This document shows, piece after piece, positions 1 through 8,837 of a stretch of 64,000 bases of DNA. Position numbers and translations under genes: made by a program. Position 1 is the stretch's first letter; each line of letters begins with the position of its first letter. Origin of the DNA: Dongia_A sp035695765 (GTDB taxonomy: Bacteria > Pseudomonadota > Alphaproteobacteria > Dongiales > Dongiaceae); NCBI GenBank assembly GCA_035695765.1, contig DASRRI010000134.1, positions 62,001 to 126,000 on the forward strand. The letters run 5' to 3'. Below the pieces are notes generated by a model that was not told where the DNA came from, did no database searches, and saw only the letters and a program-made list of their open reading frames with translations.

Positions 1-1
1 C

Positions 2-1534
2 AAGGAACTGTCCGACCGGTTTGCCCGCGGGCTCGTCGATCTTGGGCTCAAGGCCGGCGACCGCGTGGGGCTGTTCCTGCCCAATTGCCCTTATTTCGTG
101 ATCGCCTATTTCGGCATCTTGAAGGCCGGCGGCGTTGTGGTGAATTTCAACCCGCTTTATGCCGACCGCGAGATCGAGCATCAGATCCTGGATTCCGGCG
201 CCACGATCATGGTGACCATGGGGCTGGAAGGCCTGGTCGCCAAGCTGCGCCCGCAATTCGAGCGCACGTCCTTGCGGCGCATCATCGTCTGTTCGCTGCC
301 GAAGGCACTGCCGCTCGCCAAGCGCTTGTTCGCGCCGTTCGCCATGTCCAAGCAGCTCGCGAAGACTGCGAAGGACGTCCACTTCATCCCGTTCGAACAA
401 TTGACCGACAATGACGGCGACGTGACGCCGCCGGCGATCGATCCCGCCACGACCCTCGCGCTGCTGCAATATACCGGCGGCACGACCGGCGTCGCGAAAG
501 GCGCCGCGCTCAGTCACGCCAATGTCGACATCAATGCGCAGCAGGTGACCTTGTGGTTCAGCGATTGCCCGAGCGCGGCGGTGCGCTCGGTCGGAATCCT
601 GCCCTTGTTCCACGCCTTCGCCATGACCTGCGTCATGAACTGGTCGCTGTCGGCGGGCGCGGAGATGGTGCTGGTGCCGCGCTTCCAGCCGGAATCGCTG
701 CTGAAGCTGATCGAGAAGAAGAAACCGACGGCGTTCTGCGCCGTCCCCACTCTGTTCACGGCCCTCAGCAACACGCCGGGCATCGACAAATACGACTTGA
801 GCTCGATCCAGATGATCATCTCCGGCGGTGCGCCGCTGCCCATGGAGGTGCGCCAGGATTTCGAGCGGCGCACCGGCGCCCGCATCGTCGAGGGCTACGG
901 CCTCTCGGAATCCTCGCCGGTCACCAGCGTCAATCCGCCCTCCAATGGCGGCAAGGTCGGGTCCATCGGCTTGCCGGTGCCGGGCACGATCTGCGAGGTC
1001 GTCTCGCTGGAGGACCGCAAGACTGTGCTGCCGCCCGGCGAGGTCGGTGAGCTGACCTTCACCGGGCCGCAAGTGATGACGGGCTATTGGAACCGGCCGG
1101 ATGCGACGGCGGAGACCATCATCGATGGGCGGCTCCATACCGGCGATGTCGGGCGCATGGATGAGGACGGCTATATCTTCATCACCGACCGGCTGAAGGA
1201 AATGATCATCGCGTCGGGTTTCAAGATCTATCCGCGCAATGTGGAAGAGGCGATCTATACGCATCACGCCGTCAAGGAATGCGCGGTCATCGGTGTCGGC
1301 GATCCCTATCGCGGCCAGACCGTGAAAGCGGTGATCGCCCTGAAGACCGGCGAGGCCCTCACCACAGAGGCACTGGCACATTTCCTCAAGGACAAGCTCT
1401 CGCCCATCGAGATGCCCAAGATCGTCGAGTTCCGCGCCGAGCTGCCCAAGACCGCAGTGGGCAAGATCCAGAAAAAAGCGCTGATCGAAGAAGAACGGGC
1501 CAAGGCGGCCCTCCAGATGGAGACAAATCCATGA
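2..1534 (+). CDS. fadD: Long-chain fatty-acid--CoA ligase (FadD-like), 5' end outside window
   Basis: This acyl-CoA ligase activates free fatty acids to acyl-CoA with ATP, the entry step of beta-oxidation. The reading frame is already open at the window edge, so the N-terminus (probably some tens of residues) is missing and 510 residues are visible. The adenylate-forming family motifs are present: the P-loop YTGGTTGVAKGA, GYGLSESSPV, the core motif TGDVGRMDEDGY followed by DRLKEMIIASGFKIYP, and the C-terminal lysine region GKIQKKAL. The stop overlaps the thiolase start (ATGA at 1531-1534), which implies translational coupling in a beta-oxidation operon. The exact chain length preferred cannot be read from sequence; the neighbouring genes favour long-chain acids. 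Confidence 0.93.
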   Translation, partial: KELSDRFARGLVDLGLKAGDRVGLFLPNCPYFVIAYFGILKAGGVVVNFNPLYADREIEHQILDSGATIMVTMGLEGLVAKLRPQFERTSLRRIIVCSLPKALPLAKRLFAPFAMSKQLAKTAKDVHFIPFEQLTDNDGDVTPPAIDPATTLALLQYTGGTTGVAKGAALSHANVDINAQQVTLWFSDCPSAAVRSVGILPLFHAFAMTCVMNWSLSAGAEMVLVPRFQPESLLKLIEKKKPTAFCAVPTLFTALSNTPGIDKYDLSSIQMIISGGAPLPMEVRQDFERRTGARIVEGYGLSESSPVTSVNPPSNGGKVGSIGLPVPGTICEVVSLEDRKTVLPPGEVGELTFTGPQVMTGYWNRPDATAETIIDGRLHTGDVGRMDEDGYIFITDRLKEMIIASGFKIYPRNVEEAIYTHHAVKECAVIGVGDPYRGQTVKAVIALKTGEALTTEALAHFLKDKLSPIEMPKIVEFRAELPKTAVGKIQKKALIEEERAKAALQMETNP

Positions 1535-2667
1535 GCAAGGCCGTGATCGCCGGCTATGTCCGTTCACCCTTTCATTTCGCCGGCAAGGGCGCGTTGACCA
1601 AGGTCAGGCCCGACGATCTGTCGGCGACCGTGATCAAGGGGCTGCTCGAGAAGACCGGCGTGAAGCCGGAGGATATCGAGGATCTGGTCCTGGGCTGTGC
1701 CTTCCCGGAGGGCGAGCAGGGCCTCAATGTCGCGCGCCTGATCGCCATGATCGCCGGCCTGCCGCAGAGTGTGGCGGGCGCGACCTTGAACCGCTTCTGC
1801 GGGTCATCGATGCAGGCGATTCACATGGCAGCGGGCGCCATTGCCATGGGCTCGGGGCAGGCCTTCATCTGCGCCGGCATCGAATCCATGAGCCGCGTGC
1901 CGATGATGGGCTTCAACCCGATGCCGAACCCTGCCCTCGCGGACAAGATCAAGGGCGCTTACATGTCCATGGGCGAAACGGCGGAGAATGTCGCCAAGAG
2001 ATACCAGATCTCGCGCAAGGAGCAGGAGGAGTTTGCCGTCCGCTCCCATCGCTTGGCGACGGCCGCGCGCCAAGCCGGCAAGTTCACCGACGAGATCATT
2101 CCGATCGCCGCCGGCAAGGAGAATGTGGTGAGCGACGGCTGCATCCGCGAGGAAACCTCGATGGAAGCGCTCGCCGGATTGAAGCCCGCCTTCGATGAAA
2201 AAGGCAGCGTGACGGCGGGCACTTCCTCGCCGCTTACCGACGGCGCCTCGGCGTGCCTGGTGACGTCGGAAGATTACGCCAAGGCGAACGGCCTCAAGGT
2301 TTTGGCGCGCATCAAGTCCAGCGCGGTGGTGGGCTGCGCGCCGGAGATCATGGGCATCGGCCCGGTGGCGGCGACCGAGCGGGCGCTGAAGCGCGCCGGC
2401 CTCACCATCAAGGATATCGACATCATTGAGCTCAACGAGGCCTTCTCCTCGCAGGCCATCGCCTGCATGCGCGATCTCAAGATCGACGTTGAACGCACCA
2501 ACCTCGATGGCGGCGCCATTGCGCTCGGCCATCCGCTTGGCGCCACCGGCGCGCGCATCACCGGCAAGGCGGCCGCGCTCTTGAAGCGCGAAAGCAAGCA
2601 GTTCGCGCTGGCAACGCAATGCATCGGCGGCGGGCAGGGCATCGCGACCATACTGGAGGCCGCATGA
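1531..2667 (+). CDS. fadA: Acetyl-CoA acyltransferase (thiolase, FadA-like)
   Basis: The 378-residue thiolase cleaves 3-ketoacyl-CoA to acetyl-CoA and a shortened acyl-CoA. The nucleophile is Cys90 in NRFCGSSM. The C-terminal active-site motifs are ALGHPLGATGAR (His) and CIGGGQG (second Cys), and the usual NEAF motif is present (ELNEAFSSQA). Length is typical of the family. The start ATG lies inside the ATGA overlap with the upstream ligase stop, and its own stop forms another ATGA overlap with the downstream dehydrogenase/hydratase. It most likely forms the trifunctional beta-oxidation complex with that downstream protein. A biosynthetic (PhaA-type) role is less likely in this context. Confidence 0.95.
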   Translation: MSKAVIAGYVRSPFHFAGKGALTKVRPDDLSATVIKGLLEKTGVKPEDIEDLVLGCAFPEGEQGLNVARLIAMIAGLPQSVAGATLNRFCGSSMQAIHMAAGAIAMGSGQAFICAGIESMSRVPMMGFNPMPNPALADKIKGAYMSMGETAENVAKRYQISRKEQEEFAVRSHRLATAARQAGKFTDEIIPIAAGKENVVSDGCIREETSMEALAGLKPAFDEKGSVTAGTSSPLTDGASACLVTSEDYAKANGLKVLARIKSSAVVGCAPEIMGIGPVAATERALKRAGLTIKDIDIIELNEAFSSQAIACMRDLKIDVERTNLDGGAIALGHPLGATGARITGKAAALLKRESKQFALATQCIGGGQGIATILEAA

Positions 2668-4991
2668 CCATTGCCAAAGCCTGCGTCGTCGGCGCCGGCG
2701 TGATGGGCAGCGGCATCGCCGCCCAGATCGCCAATGCCGGCGTACCCGTTCTGCTGCTCGACATCGTGCCGAAGGGCGCGGCGGACCGCAGCGCCATCGC
2801 CAAGGGCGCAATCGACAAGTTGCTGAAGGCCGATCCGGCGCCGCTCATGTCCAGGGCCGCGGCCAAGCTGATCACGCCCGGCAATATCGAGGATGACTTG
2901 GAGCAGCTCGCCGACGTTGATTGGATCGTCGAGGCGATCATCGAGCGGGTCGATCTCAAGCAGGATCTCTATCGCAAGCTGGACGCAAAGCGAAAAAAAG
3001 GCTCGATCGTCTCGTCCAACACGTCGACAATCCTGCTGGCGCAGCTGATTGCGGGGTTGCCGGACAGCCTGGCAGCCGATTTCTGCATCACGCATTTTTT
3101 CAACCCGCCGCGCTATATGCGTTTGCTGGAAGTGGTCGGCGGCGCGAAGACGCGCGCGGATGCGGTCAAGGAAATTTCGGCGTTCGGCGACGTGATGCTG
3201 GGCAAGGCGATTGTCCATGCCAAGGATACGCCCGGCTTCGTTGCCAACCGCATCGGTGTCTATTGGATGCAGGCGGCGGTGACGGCGGCGCTGGATCTCG
3301 GGCTCACTGTCGAGGAAGCGGACGCCATCATGGGCCGCCCGATCGGTGCTCCCAAGACCGGCATCTTCGGCCTGCTTGATCTGGTCGGCCTCGATCTGAT
3401 GCCGCATGTCGATCAGAGCATGGCAGCCTCGCTGCCGGCCAATGATCTCTACGTGAAGCTGCGCCGCGACTGGCCGCTGCTCAACAAGATGATCGCGGAC
3501 GGATATACGGGACGCAAAGGAAAGGGCGGATTCTACCGCCTCAACACCGAGGGTGGGAAGCGGGTCAAGGAATCGATCGATCTCAAGACCGGCACTTATG
3601 CGCCATCGACCACCGCGCGGCTGGAATCGGCGGACGCGGCGAAAGGCGGGCTGAAGGTCCTGGTCTCGCACAAGGACAAAGGCGGGCAATATGCCTGGTC
3701 GGTGCTCTCGCGCCTGCTGACCTATGCGGCGTCCTTAGTGCCGCAGATCGCCGACAACGTGGTCGAAGTCGATCAGGCGATGAAGACCGGCTTCAACTTC
3801 AAGCGCGGCCCGTTCGAGATGATCGACCAGATGGGGGCGGCCTGGTTTGCTGATCGCCTGCGTGCGGAAAAGATGCCGGTGCCGGCGTTGCTGGACAGCG
3901 CGGCCAAGGCCGGTGGTTTCTACAAGGTGGATGGCGGCAGGCTGAATTATTTCGGCACCGATGGCGCCTATCACCCGGTCGAGCGTGGCGAAGGCGTGCT
4001 CCTGCTCTCCGACATCAAGCTGACGGTCAAGCCGATCTTGAAGAACGGTTCGGCGTCGCTCTGGGATATCGGCGATGGCGTCGCCTGCCTCGAGTTCCAC
4101 AGCAAGATGAACGCGCTCGACCAGGACTCGCTCGGCCTGCTGAAGCAGGCGCTGGATCACGTCGGCAAGAAGATGAAGGCGCTCGTCATCCATAACGAAG
4201 CGGAGAATTTCTCGGTCGGCGCCAATGTCGGGCTGGCGCTCTTTGCCGCCAATGTCGCGCTGTGGCCCATGATCGAGGATTTGATTTCGCAGGGTCAGGC
4301 GGTGATGAAGGCGATGAAATACGCGCCGTTCCCGGTCGTCGCCGCGCCCAGCGGCATGGCGCTCGGCGGCGGATGCGAAACCGTGCTGCATGCCGGTGCG
4401 GTGCAGGCGCATGCGGAAACCTATATCGGCCTGGTCGAGGTCGGCGTCGGCGTGGTGCCGGGCTGGGGCGGCTGCAAGGAAATGCTGGTGCGCAATCAGC
4501 CGGGGCCGCGCGATCCAAAGGGTCCGATGCCGCCGGTGGCGCAGGCATTCGAGACCATCTCGCTGGCGAAGGTTGCGAAATCTGCGGCGGAAGCAAAGGA
4601 GCTGAAGTTCCTGCGCGCGACCGACAACATCAGCATGAATCGCGATCGCCTGCTGGCCGACGCCAAGGCGCGCGCCCTGAAGATGCTGGCCGACGGCTAT
4701 CAGCCGCCGAAACCGCCCGAGCTGCGGCTGCCCGGCTCGGCTGGCAAGACGGGATTGAACCTGGCCGTGCATGGCTTCGCCCTTCAGGGCAAGGCGCTGC
4801 CGCACGATGTCGTGGTGTCCGACGCACTCGCCGAGGTCCTAAGCGGCGGCAAGACCGATCACACCGAAATGGTGAACGAAGACCATGTGACCAAGCTGGA
4901 GCGCGCGGCCTTCATGAAACTGGTGAAGACCGAAGGCACGCTAGCGCGCATGGAGCACATGCTGACGACTGGAAAGCCTTTGAGGAATTAG
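2664..4991 (+). CDS. fadN: 3-hydroxyacyl-CoA dehydrogenase / enoyl-CoA hydratase fusion, FadN domain order
   Basis: A 775-residue bifunctional enzyme for the hydration and dehydrogenation steps of beta-oxidation. The N-terminal NAD-binding fold carries VVGAGVMGSGIAAQ (about residues 8-21). The dehydrogenase catalytic His lies in THFFNPPRYM. The crotonase (hydratase) domain is at the C-terminus, about residues 455-700. Both hydratase glutamates are recognisable, in MALGGGCE and in GLVEVGVGVVPGWGG. This order (dehydrogenase first) is that of Bacillus FadN and is the reverse of E. coli FadB/FadJ. The start is fixed by the ATGA overlap with the thiolase stop. A CT-rich palindromic repeat follows the gene. 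Confidence 0.94.
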   Translation: MTIAKACVVGAGVMGSGIAAQIANAGVPVLLLDIVPKGAADRSAIAKGAIDKLLKADPAPLMSRAAAKLITPGNIEDDLEQLADVDWIVEAIIERVDLKQDLYRKLDAKRKKGSIVSSNTSTILLAQLIAGLPDSLAADFCITHFFNPPRYMRLLEVVGGAKTRADAVKEISAFGDVMLGKAIVHAKDTPGFVANRIGVYWMQAAVTAALDLGLTVEEADAIMGRPIGAPKTGIFGLLDLVGLDLMPHVDQSMAASLPANDLYVKLRRDWPLLNKMIADGYTGRKGKGGFYRLNTEGGKRVKESIDLKTGTYAPSTTARLESADAAKGGLKVLVSHKDKGGQYAWSVLSRLLTYAASLVPQIADNVVEVDQAMKTGFNFKRGPFEMIDQMGAAWFADRLRAEKMPVPALLDSAAKAGGFYKVDGGRLNYFGTDGAYHPVERGEGVLLLSDIKLTVKPILKNGSASLWDIGDGVACLEFHSKMNALDQDSLGLLKQALDHVGKKMKALVIHNEAENFSVGANVGLALFAANVALWPMIEDLISQGQAVMKAMKYAPFPVVAAPSGMALGGGCETVLHAGAVQAHAETYIGLVEVGVGVVPGWGGCKEMLVRNQPGPRDPKGPMPPVAQAFETISLAKVAKSAAEAKELKFLRATDNISMNRDRLLADAKARALKMLADGYQPPKPPELRLPGSAGKTGLNLAVHGFALQGKALPHDVVVSDALAEVLSGGKTDHTEMVNEDHVTKLERAAFMKLVKTEGTLARMEHMLTTGKPLRN

Positions 4992-5013
4992 AGACCGAGC
5001 AAGCTGAAGCATA

Positions 5014-5112
5014 CCCCTCACCCTAGGCCCTCTCCCTCAAGGGCAGAGGGGACTCTATGTAGCGATGAAGTAGCCCCTCTCCCCTTGAGGGAGAGGGGTT
5101 GGGGTGAGGGGG
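5014..5112. repeat. CT-rich palindromic intergenic repeat (long hairpin)
   Basis: The left arm (5014-5051) begins CCCCTCACCC and contains CCCTCTCCCTCAAGGG. The right arm (5074-5112) contains CCCCTTGAGGGAGAGGGG and ends GGGGTGAGGG. The two arms are largely complementary, and each also has a small internal palindrome around CCCTCAAGGG or CCTTGAGG. Elements of this composition are scattered between genes in many alphaproteobacterial genomes. It lies within the beta-oxidation operon, between the fusion gene and the acyl-CoA dehydrogenase. It could act as an mRNA-stabilising or attenuating hairpin. It has no T tract, so it is not a classical terminator. I saw no second copy in this window. Confidence 0.8.
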
Positions 5113-5137
5113 GAAGCGAAGAAAGAAGACATCGAAA

Positions 5138-6922
5138 ATGCCGAGCTACACCGCACCCTTGGATGACATCCGCTTTGTCTTGTTCGATCTCCTGAAAGCG
5201 GAGACGCTGGCGGAGCTGCCGGGCTTTGCCGATGCGACGCAGGACGTCGTCGAAGCGGTGCTCGAAGAAGCGGGAAGGTTCTCAGCCAACGAACTGCAGC
5301 CGATCAATCATTCCGGCGACGAGGAAGGCTGCCGCTACGAGAACGGTACCGTGACGACGCCCAAGGGCTTCAAGGAAGCCTACGCCAAGTTCATCGAAGG
5401 CGGCTGGACGGGATTGCCCTGCGATCCCGAGTTCGGCGGGCAGGGCCTGCCGAAAGTGATCAATTTCGCGGTCGAGGAGATGATCTGCTCGGCCAACCTC
5501 TCCTTCGGCATGTATCCGGGCCTTTCCAACGGCGCCTATAACGCGCTCGCCTTGCACGGCACGCCGGAGCAGAAGCAGCTCTACCTGCCAAAGATCGTTG
5601 CCGGCACCTGGTCGGGCACCATGTGCCTGACAGAGCCGCATTGCGGCACCGACCTCGGCCTCATCAAGACCAAGGCCGAGCCTGATGCCGATGGCAGCTA
5701 CAAGCTGACCGGCACCAAGATATTCATCTCTGCCGGCGAGCATGACCTCACCCAGAACATCGTGCATCTGGTGCTGGCGCGTCTGGCCGATGCGCCAGCG
5801 GGTATCCGCGGTATTTCCCTGTTCGTGTGCCCGAAGTTCCTGCCCAACGCACAGGGCGAGCCGGGTCCGCGCAATGCGGCGCGCTGCGGTTCGATCGAGC
5901 ACAAGATGGGCATCAAGGCATCGGCCACCTGCGTGATGAATTTCGACGGCGCGACCGCCTGGCTGGTCGGCCAGCCCAACAAGGGCATGTCGGCCATGTT
6001 CACCATGATGAACGCGGCGCGCCTTGCGGTCGGCATGCAGGGCCTCGGCATCGCGGAAGCGTCCTATCAAGGCGCCGTCGCCTATGCCAAGGATCGGCTG
6101 CAGATGCGCTCGCTCAGCGGCGCCAAGTTCCCGGAGAAAGCTGCCGATCCCATCATCGTGCATCCGGACGTGCGGCGCATGCTGCTCACCATGCGCGCCT
6201 TGACGGAAGGCTGCCGCGCGCTCGCCTATTGGGTGGGCATGGAGCTCGACATCTCGCATCACCATCCGGACGAGAAGCGGCGGCAGGAGGCGGACGACCT
6301 GGTCGCGCTGCTGACGCCGGTGGTGAAATCGTTCCTGACCGATCACGGATTCAACGCCGCCAATCTCGGTGTCCAGGTGTTCGGCGGCCACGGCTATATC
6401 CGCGAGTGGGGCATGGAGCAGCTCGTCCGCGACGCGCGCATCACCCAGATCTATGAAGGCACCAACGGCATCCAGGGCCTCGACCTGGTGGGGCGGAAAT
6501 TGTCGCAAGGCATGGGGCGGCTGCTCCGCCGCTTCTTCCATCCGGTCGGCGCCTACCTCGAGGCGGCGGCGGAAAAGCCGGAGATGGCGGAATTCGCACT
6601 CCCCACTATGAAGGCATTCGCCAAATTGCAGCAGGCAACCGGCTGGCTGGCCCAGGCCGGCCTCAAGAATCCGGAAGAGGCAGGGGCGGCGGCCACCGAT
6701 TACCTGCGCCTGTTCGCGCTGACGGCGCTCGCCTACGTGTGGTGCCGGATGGCGGAGATCGCGCTGGCGAACAAGAGCGGCGAAAAGGCCGCGTTCTACG
6801 AAGCGAAGCTCGCCTGCGCCCGCTTCTTCATGACCCGCCTGCTGCCGGAGACCAACACCCTGTTCACGACATTAACCTCCGGCAGCCAGACCCTGATGGC
6901 GCTGCCGGCGGAGGCTTTTTAG
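5138..6922 (+). CDS. fadE: Acyl-CoA dehydrogenase (FadE / DmdC-like long form)
   Basis: A 594-residue FAD-dependent acyl-CoA dehydrogenase catalysing the first oxidation of beta-oxidation. Typical motifs are TEPHCGTDLG (FAD and substrate contact), the QVFGGHGYIREWGMEQLVRD stretch, and YEGTNGIQGLDL, whose Glu is the expected catalytic base. The extra C-terminal domain (after about residue 450) matches the longer forms that include many proteobacterial FadE-type and DmdC-like enzymes, not the roughly 380-residue short-chain type. The ATG is preceded by an A/G-rich ribosome site (GAAGAAAGAAGAC). It lies 146 bp after the fusion gene on the same strand, separated by the palindromic repeat. Substrate chain length is an inference from the operon. 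Confidence 0.92.
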   Translation: MPSYTAPLDDIRFVLFDLLKAETLAELPGFADATQDVVEAVLEEAGRFSANELQPINHSGDEEGCRYENGTVTTPKGFKEAYAKFIEGGWTGLPCDPEFGGQGLPKVINFAVEEMICSANLSFGMYPGLSNGAYNALALHGTPEQKQLYLPKIVAGTWSGTMCLTEPHCGTDLGLIKTKAEPDADGSYKLTGTKIFISAGEHDLTQNIVHLVLARLADAPAGIRGISLFVCPKFLPNAQGEPGPRNAARCGSIEHKMGIKASATCVMNFDGATAWLVGQPNKGMSAMFTMMNAARLAVGMQGLGIAEASYQGAVAYAKDRLQMRSLSGAKFPEKAADPIIVHPDVRRMLLTMRALTEGCRALAYWVGMELDISHHHPDEKRRQEADDLVALLTPVVKSFLTDHGFNAANLGVQVFGGHGYIREWGMEQLVRDARITQIYEGTNGIQGLDLVGRKLSQGMGRLLRRFFHPVGAYLEAAAEKPEMAEFALPTMKAFAKLQQATGWLAQAGLKNPEEAGAAATDYLRLFALTALAYVWCRMAEIALANKSGEKAAFYEAKLACARFFMTRLLPETNTLFTTLTSGSQTLMALPAEAF

Positions 6923-7042
6923 CGGGCTTTCAGGTTAATTTCTCCAATCGTTTTCAATAGGTTACTGGCGATCACCGCTTTGTCGCGCAGAGCTGTGCGC
7001 CGCGTCACAAACATTTTGCCCGCCAATCCCTACATGTTAGGT

Positions 7043-7206
7043 GCAGCAGAGACGTCCCCTAACGTTTCCGCTGTGGGTTATCCCAAACCCTAAGTTTGCG
7101 ATTGCTTTGGCGTCCGAATCCCATTCGGGGGACTCCCAAATGGGGCGCTACGACGCCGCGCCGGCGGACCATCCCCGTCCCCAAAGGTCCGCCGGCGTGT
7201 TTTTTT
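7043..7206 (+). ncRNA. Candidate small RNA ending in an intrinsic terminator
   Basis: A sigma70-like TTGCCC lies near 7017-7022, with a T/A-containing -10-like stretch near 7036-7041. Downstream is about 160 nt of non-coding sequence that can fold locally, for example CCGAAT-CCC-ATTCGG near 7113-7127. It ends in the GC hairpin and T run at 7160-7206. The terminator is more than 230 bp past the dehydrogenase stop, which suggests a separate transcript. I do not recognise a known RNA family, and the promoter match is weak. Confidence 0.35.
7160..7206 (+). terminator. Rho-independent terminator
   Basis: A perfect 11-bp stem, GCCGGCGGACC (7160-7170) with GGTCCGCCGGC (7186-7196), is followed by GTG and a run of T residues to 7206. 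The T run is on the + strand, so it ends rightward transcription. Confidence 0.88.
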
Positions 7207-7452
7207 GATCAGGGGTGTGGGGACGAACCGGGATGAACATGCACAGCTCCTCGAATAAGCGTAGCCCGCGCGGCGTGCCGCCGGTTCCGGCTGGCACCTT
7301 TACGGTTCTGCCGTTGGCCTTGTGGGCGCGTTTATGGTCCCGCCGCTCCTTGCGGCGCGTGGCGACCGGTATCCAGGCTTTGCGCATGCTGCGGGTCTTC
7401 GCCAACGACGCCTAGGGTTTCTTCGCTGACCATGATTGCGTAACCTGCCGCA

Positions 7453-7905
7453 ATGACAGATCGCGGCGAGCTTCACATCCACCAGGCCCAGAGCGCCGAA
7501 GCTGAGCTTCTGGCGCGGCTCAATTTCCAGCTCGACCAGGACGAGCCGCATCCTTATCCGCTGCCTTTGTCTGCGCTGACGGAGCGCATGAGCCGCTGGA
7601 TCGACAGCGGCGAATATCAGGTACTGATTTTTCGGCGCAGTGACCGCGTCGTCGGCTATGCGGCCTGGCGGCTGGAAGATCGCGGCGCATACCTCCGGCA
7701 TTTCTTCATCTGCCGCGACCAGCGGGGCCAGGGCTGGGGCCGCGTTGCCGTGCAGCTGCTGTGCCGCGATGTCTTTCCGAAGGACCGCCCAATCCAGATC
7801 GAAGCTGCCATCGGAAACAAGGCCGGCATCGCCTTCTGGCGCGCCATCGGGTTCCAGGAGTTCGGCATCAGCATGGAGTTGAAGGCGGGCGAGACGCCGA
7901 AATAG
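7453..7905 (+). CDS. GNAT-family N-acetyltransferase
   Basis: A 150-residue protein with the GNAT fold. The strand-4/helix-3 acetyl-CoA loop is visible as FFICRDQRGQGWGRVAVQLL (a Q/R-x-x-G-x-G/A-type pyrophosphate loop). The C-terminal AIGNKAGIAFWRAIGFQEFG is the usual N-x-x-(A)-x-x-F-(Y/W)-x-x-x-G-F motif. The acceptor substrate cannot be told from sequence. It is a single gene, convergent with the secreted-protein gene downstream (7-bp gap between stops), and shows no operon partner. Confidence 0.85.
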   Translation: MTDRGELHIHQAQSAEAELLARLNFQLDQDEPHPYPLPLSALTERMSRWIDSGEYQVLIFRRSDRVVGYAAWRLEDRGAYLRHFFICRDQRGQGWGRVAVQLLCRDVFPKDRPIQIEAAIGNKAGIAFWRAIGFQEFGISMELKAGETPK

Positions 7906-7912
7906 CCGCCGC

Positions 7913-8824
7913 TCACTCCACCTTCACCTCTTCCAGCGAATAGCCGTCGGGCAGCTTGGCCTGGCTAGGGACCAGGCGGTCGGCGACCAGGGGGATGTCG
8001 ATGTTGGTCTGGTCATCGAGCTGCAGTCGCAAGGTGATGCCGCTATAGACGTCCTTGGCATCACCGACCTGTTCGAAGAACGCGTGGTCAGTGCCGTCCG
8101 GCTCACTCTTGGTAATCCACAGCAGCTTGGCCAGCCACTCCGTAGGCAGATCGCCGTCGCGCCCGTCCGGCGCGCGCAAAGCGATGCGCTGCAACGGCTC
8201 CGCTTCGGTCGCGTAGGTGATAACGCCAACGACCGACCGGTCCTCGCCCAGCTCCTCCGCGTCGCGCGCGGTAAAGGCGATGTGCGCCGCCACCACGCGC
8301 TGGTCATAGGTTGGGCCTTTCTTGCCCATGGTCAGCCAGTCGCCGAACTCCCCTTCGCCGGTCGCGCTGAACAGCCGCTTGCCGGTATAGAGGCTGAACA
8401 CCTCGTGGCTGCTTTGCTCGGCGCAGCAGCCCCAGAGCGTCGCCACCACATAGGGGCCGGATACCGAAACTTCGTCGGCGCTGGTTTCCATTTTCATCGT
8501 GGCATCGCCGAGGCCCTTGGGCGTCAGCAGCCGCGCCGCGATGCGCAGGATGGAGCTTTGGGTGTCGATCTCCTCATCGTCCGCTTCGCGCGTCAGGCGG
8601 TCGATCTCGGTCTCTACCAGGAAGCGCTTCATCTCGCCCGGGCCTGTGCGCTCGTCGAAGAAGGACGCGATGTCGTGGCGGCGATTGATGGTGTGGATGA
8701 GGTACGCCTTGTCATTCATGGTGATGCTGGTTTCCGTCGTCGATTTTTCATCGACGATCGGATCGGCCAATGCCGGCAACGCAATCAGCGCCAGCAGGGC
8801 GGCCAGTGAGGCAGCGTGTCTCAT
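7913..8824 (-). CDS. Exported protein of unknown function
   Basis: A 303-residue protein that I do not recognise. The chosen ATG at 8824 puts a classic Sec signal peptide at the N-terminus: MRHAASLAALLALIALPALA, with cleavage expected after ALA. The frame stays open further upstream, but a longer start would bury the signal. The mature part is acidic and without membrane segments, and contains a Cys-Cys pair (TLWGCCAEQSSHEV). It is probably periplasmic. The gene lies 13 bp downstream of the gamma-glutamyltransferase-like gene on the same strand, so the two are probably co-transcribed. Function unknown. Confidence 0.75.
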   Translation of the reverse strand: MRHAASLAALLALIALPALADPIVDEKSTTETSITMNDKAYLIHTINRRHDIASFFDERTGPGEMKRFLVETEIDRLTREADDEEIDTQSSILRIAARLLTPKGLGDATMKMETSADEVSVSGPYVVATLWGCCAEQSSHEVFSLYTGKRLFSATGEGEFGDWLTMGKKGPTYDQRVVAAHIAFTARDAEELGEDRSVVGVITYATEAEPLQRIALRAPDGRDGDLPTEWLAKLLWITKSEPDGTDHAFFEQVGDAKDVYSGITLRLQLDDQTNIDIPLVADRLVPSQAKLPDGYSLEEVKVE

Positions 8825-8837
8825 AAATGCTCCGTCG

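Larger units (their letters stand above)
6923..7452. other. 530-bp region without a supported protein gene
   Basis: The stretch between the acyl-CoA dehydrogenase and the GNAT gene holds a possible small RNA and a strong intrinsic terminator (listed separately). Short open frames exist on both strands from about 7148 to 7415. They are Arg-rich translations without a convincing ribosome site and overlap the terminator or each other, so I do not call them. Confidence 0.6.

Noticed and set aside
2274..3689. Long open frame (471 codons) on the minus strand opposite the thiolase and fusion-enzyme genes
   Set aside because: It is antisense to two strongly conserved enzymes; the translation is Arg/His/Asp-rich without family likeness, as expected from GC-rich codon bias on the opposite strand.
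7148..7415. Short open frames on both strands around the 7160-7206 terminator
   Set aside because: They overlap each other and the terminator, are Arg-rich, and have no ribosome site or family likeness.
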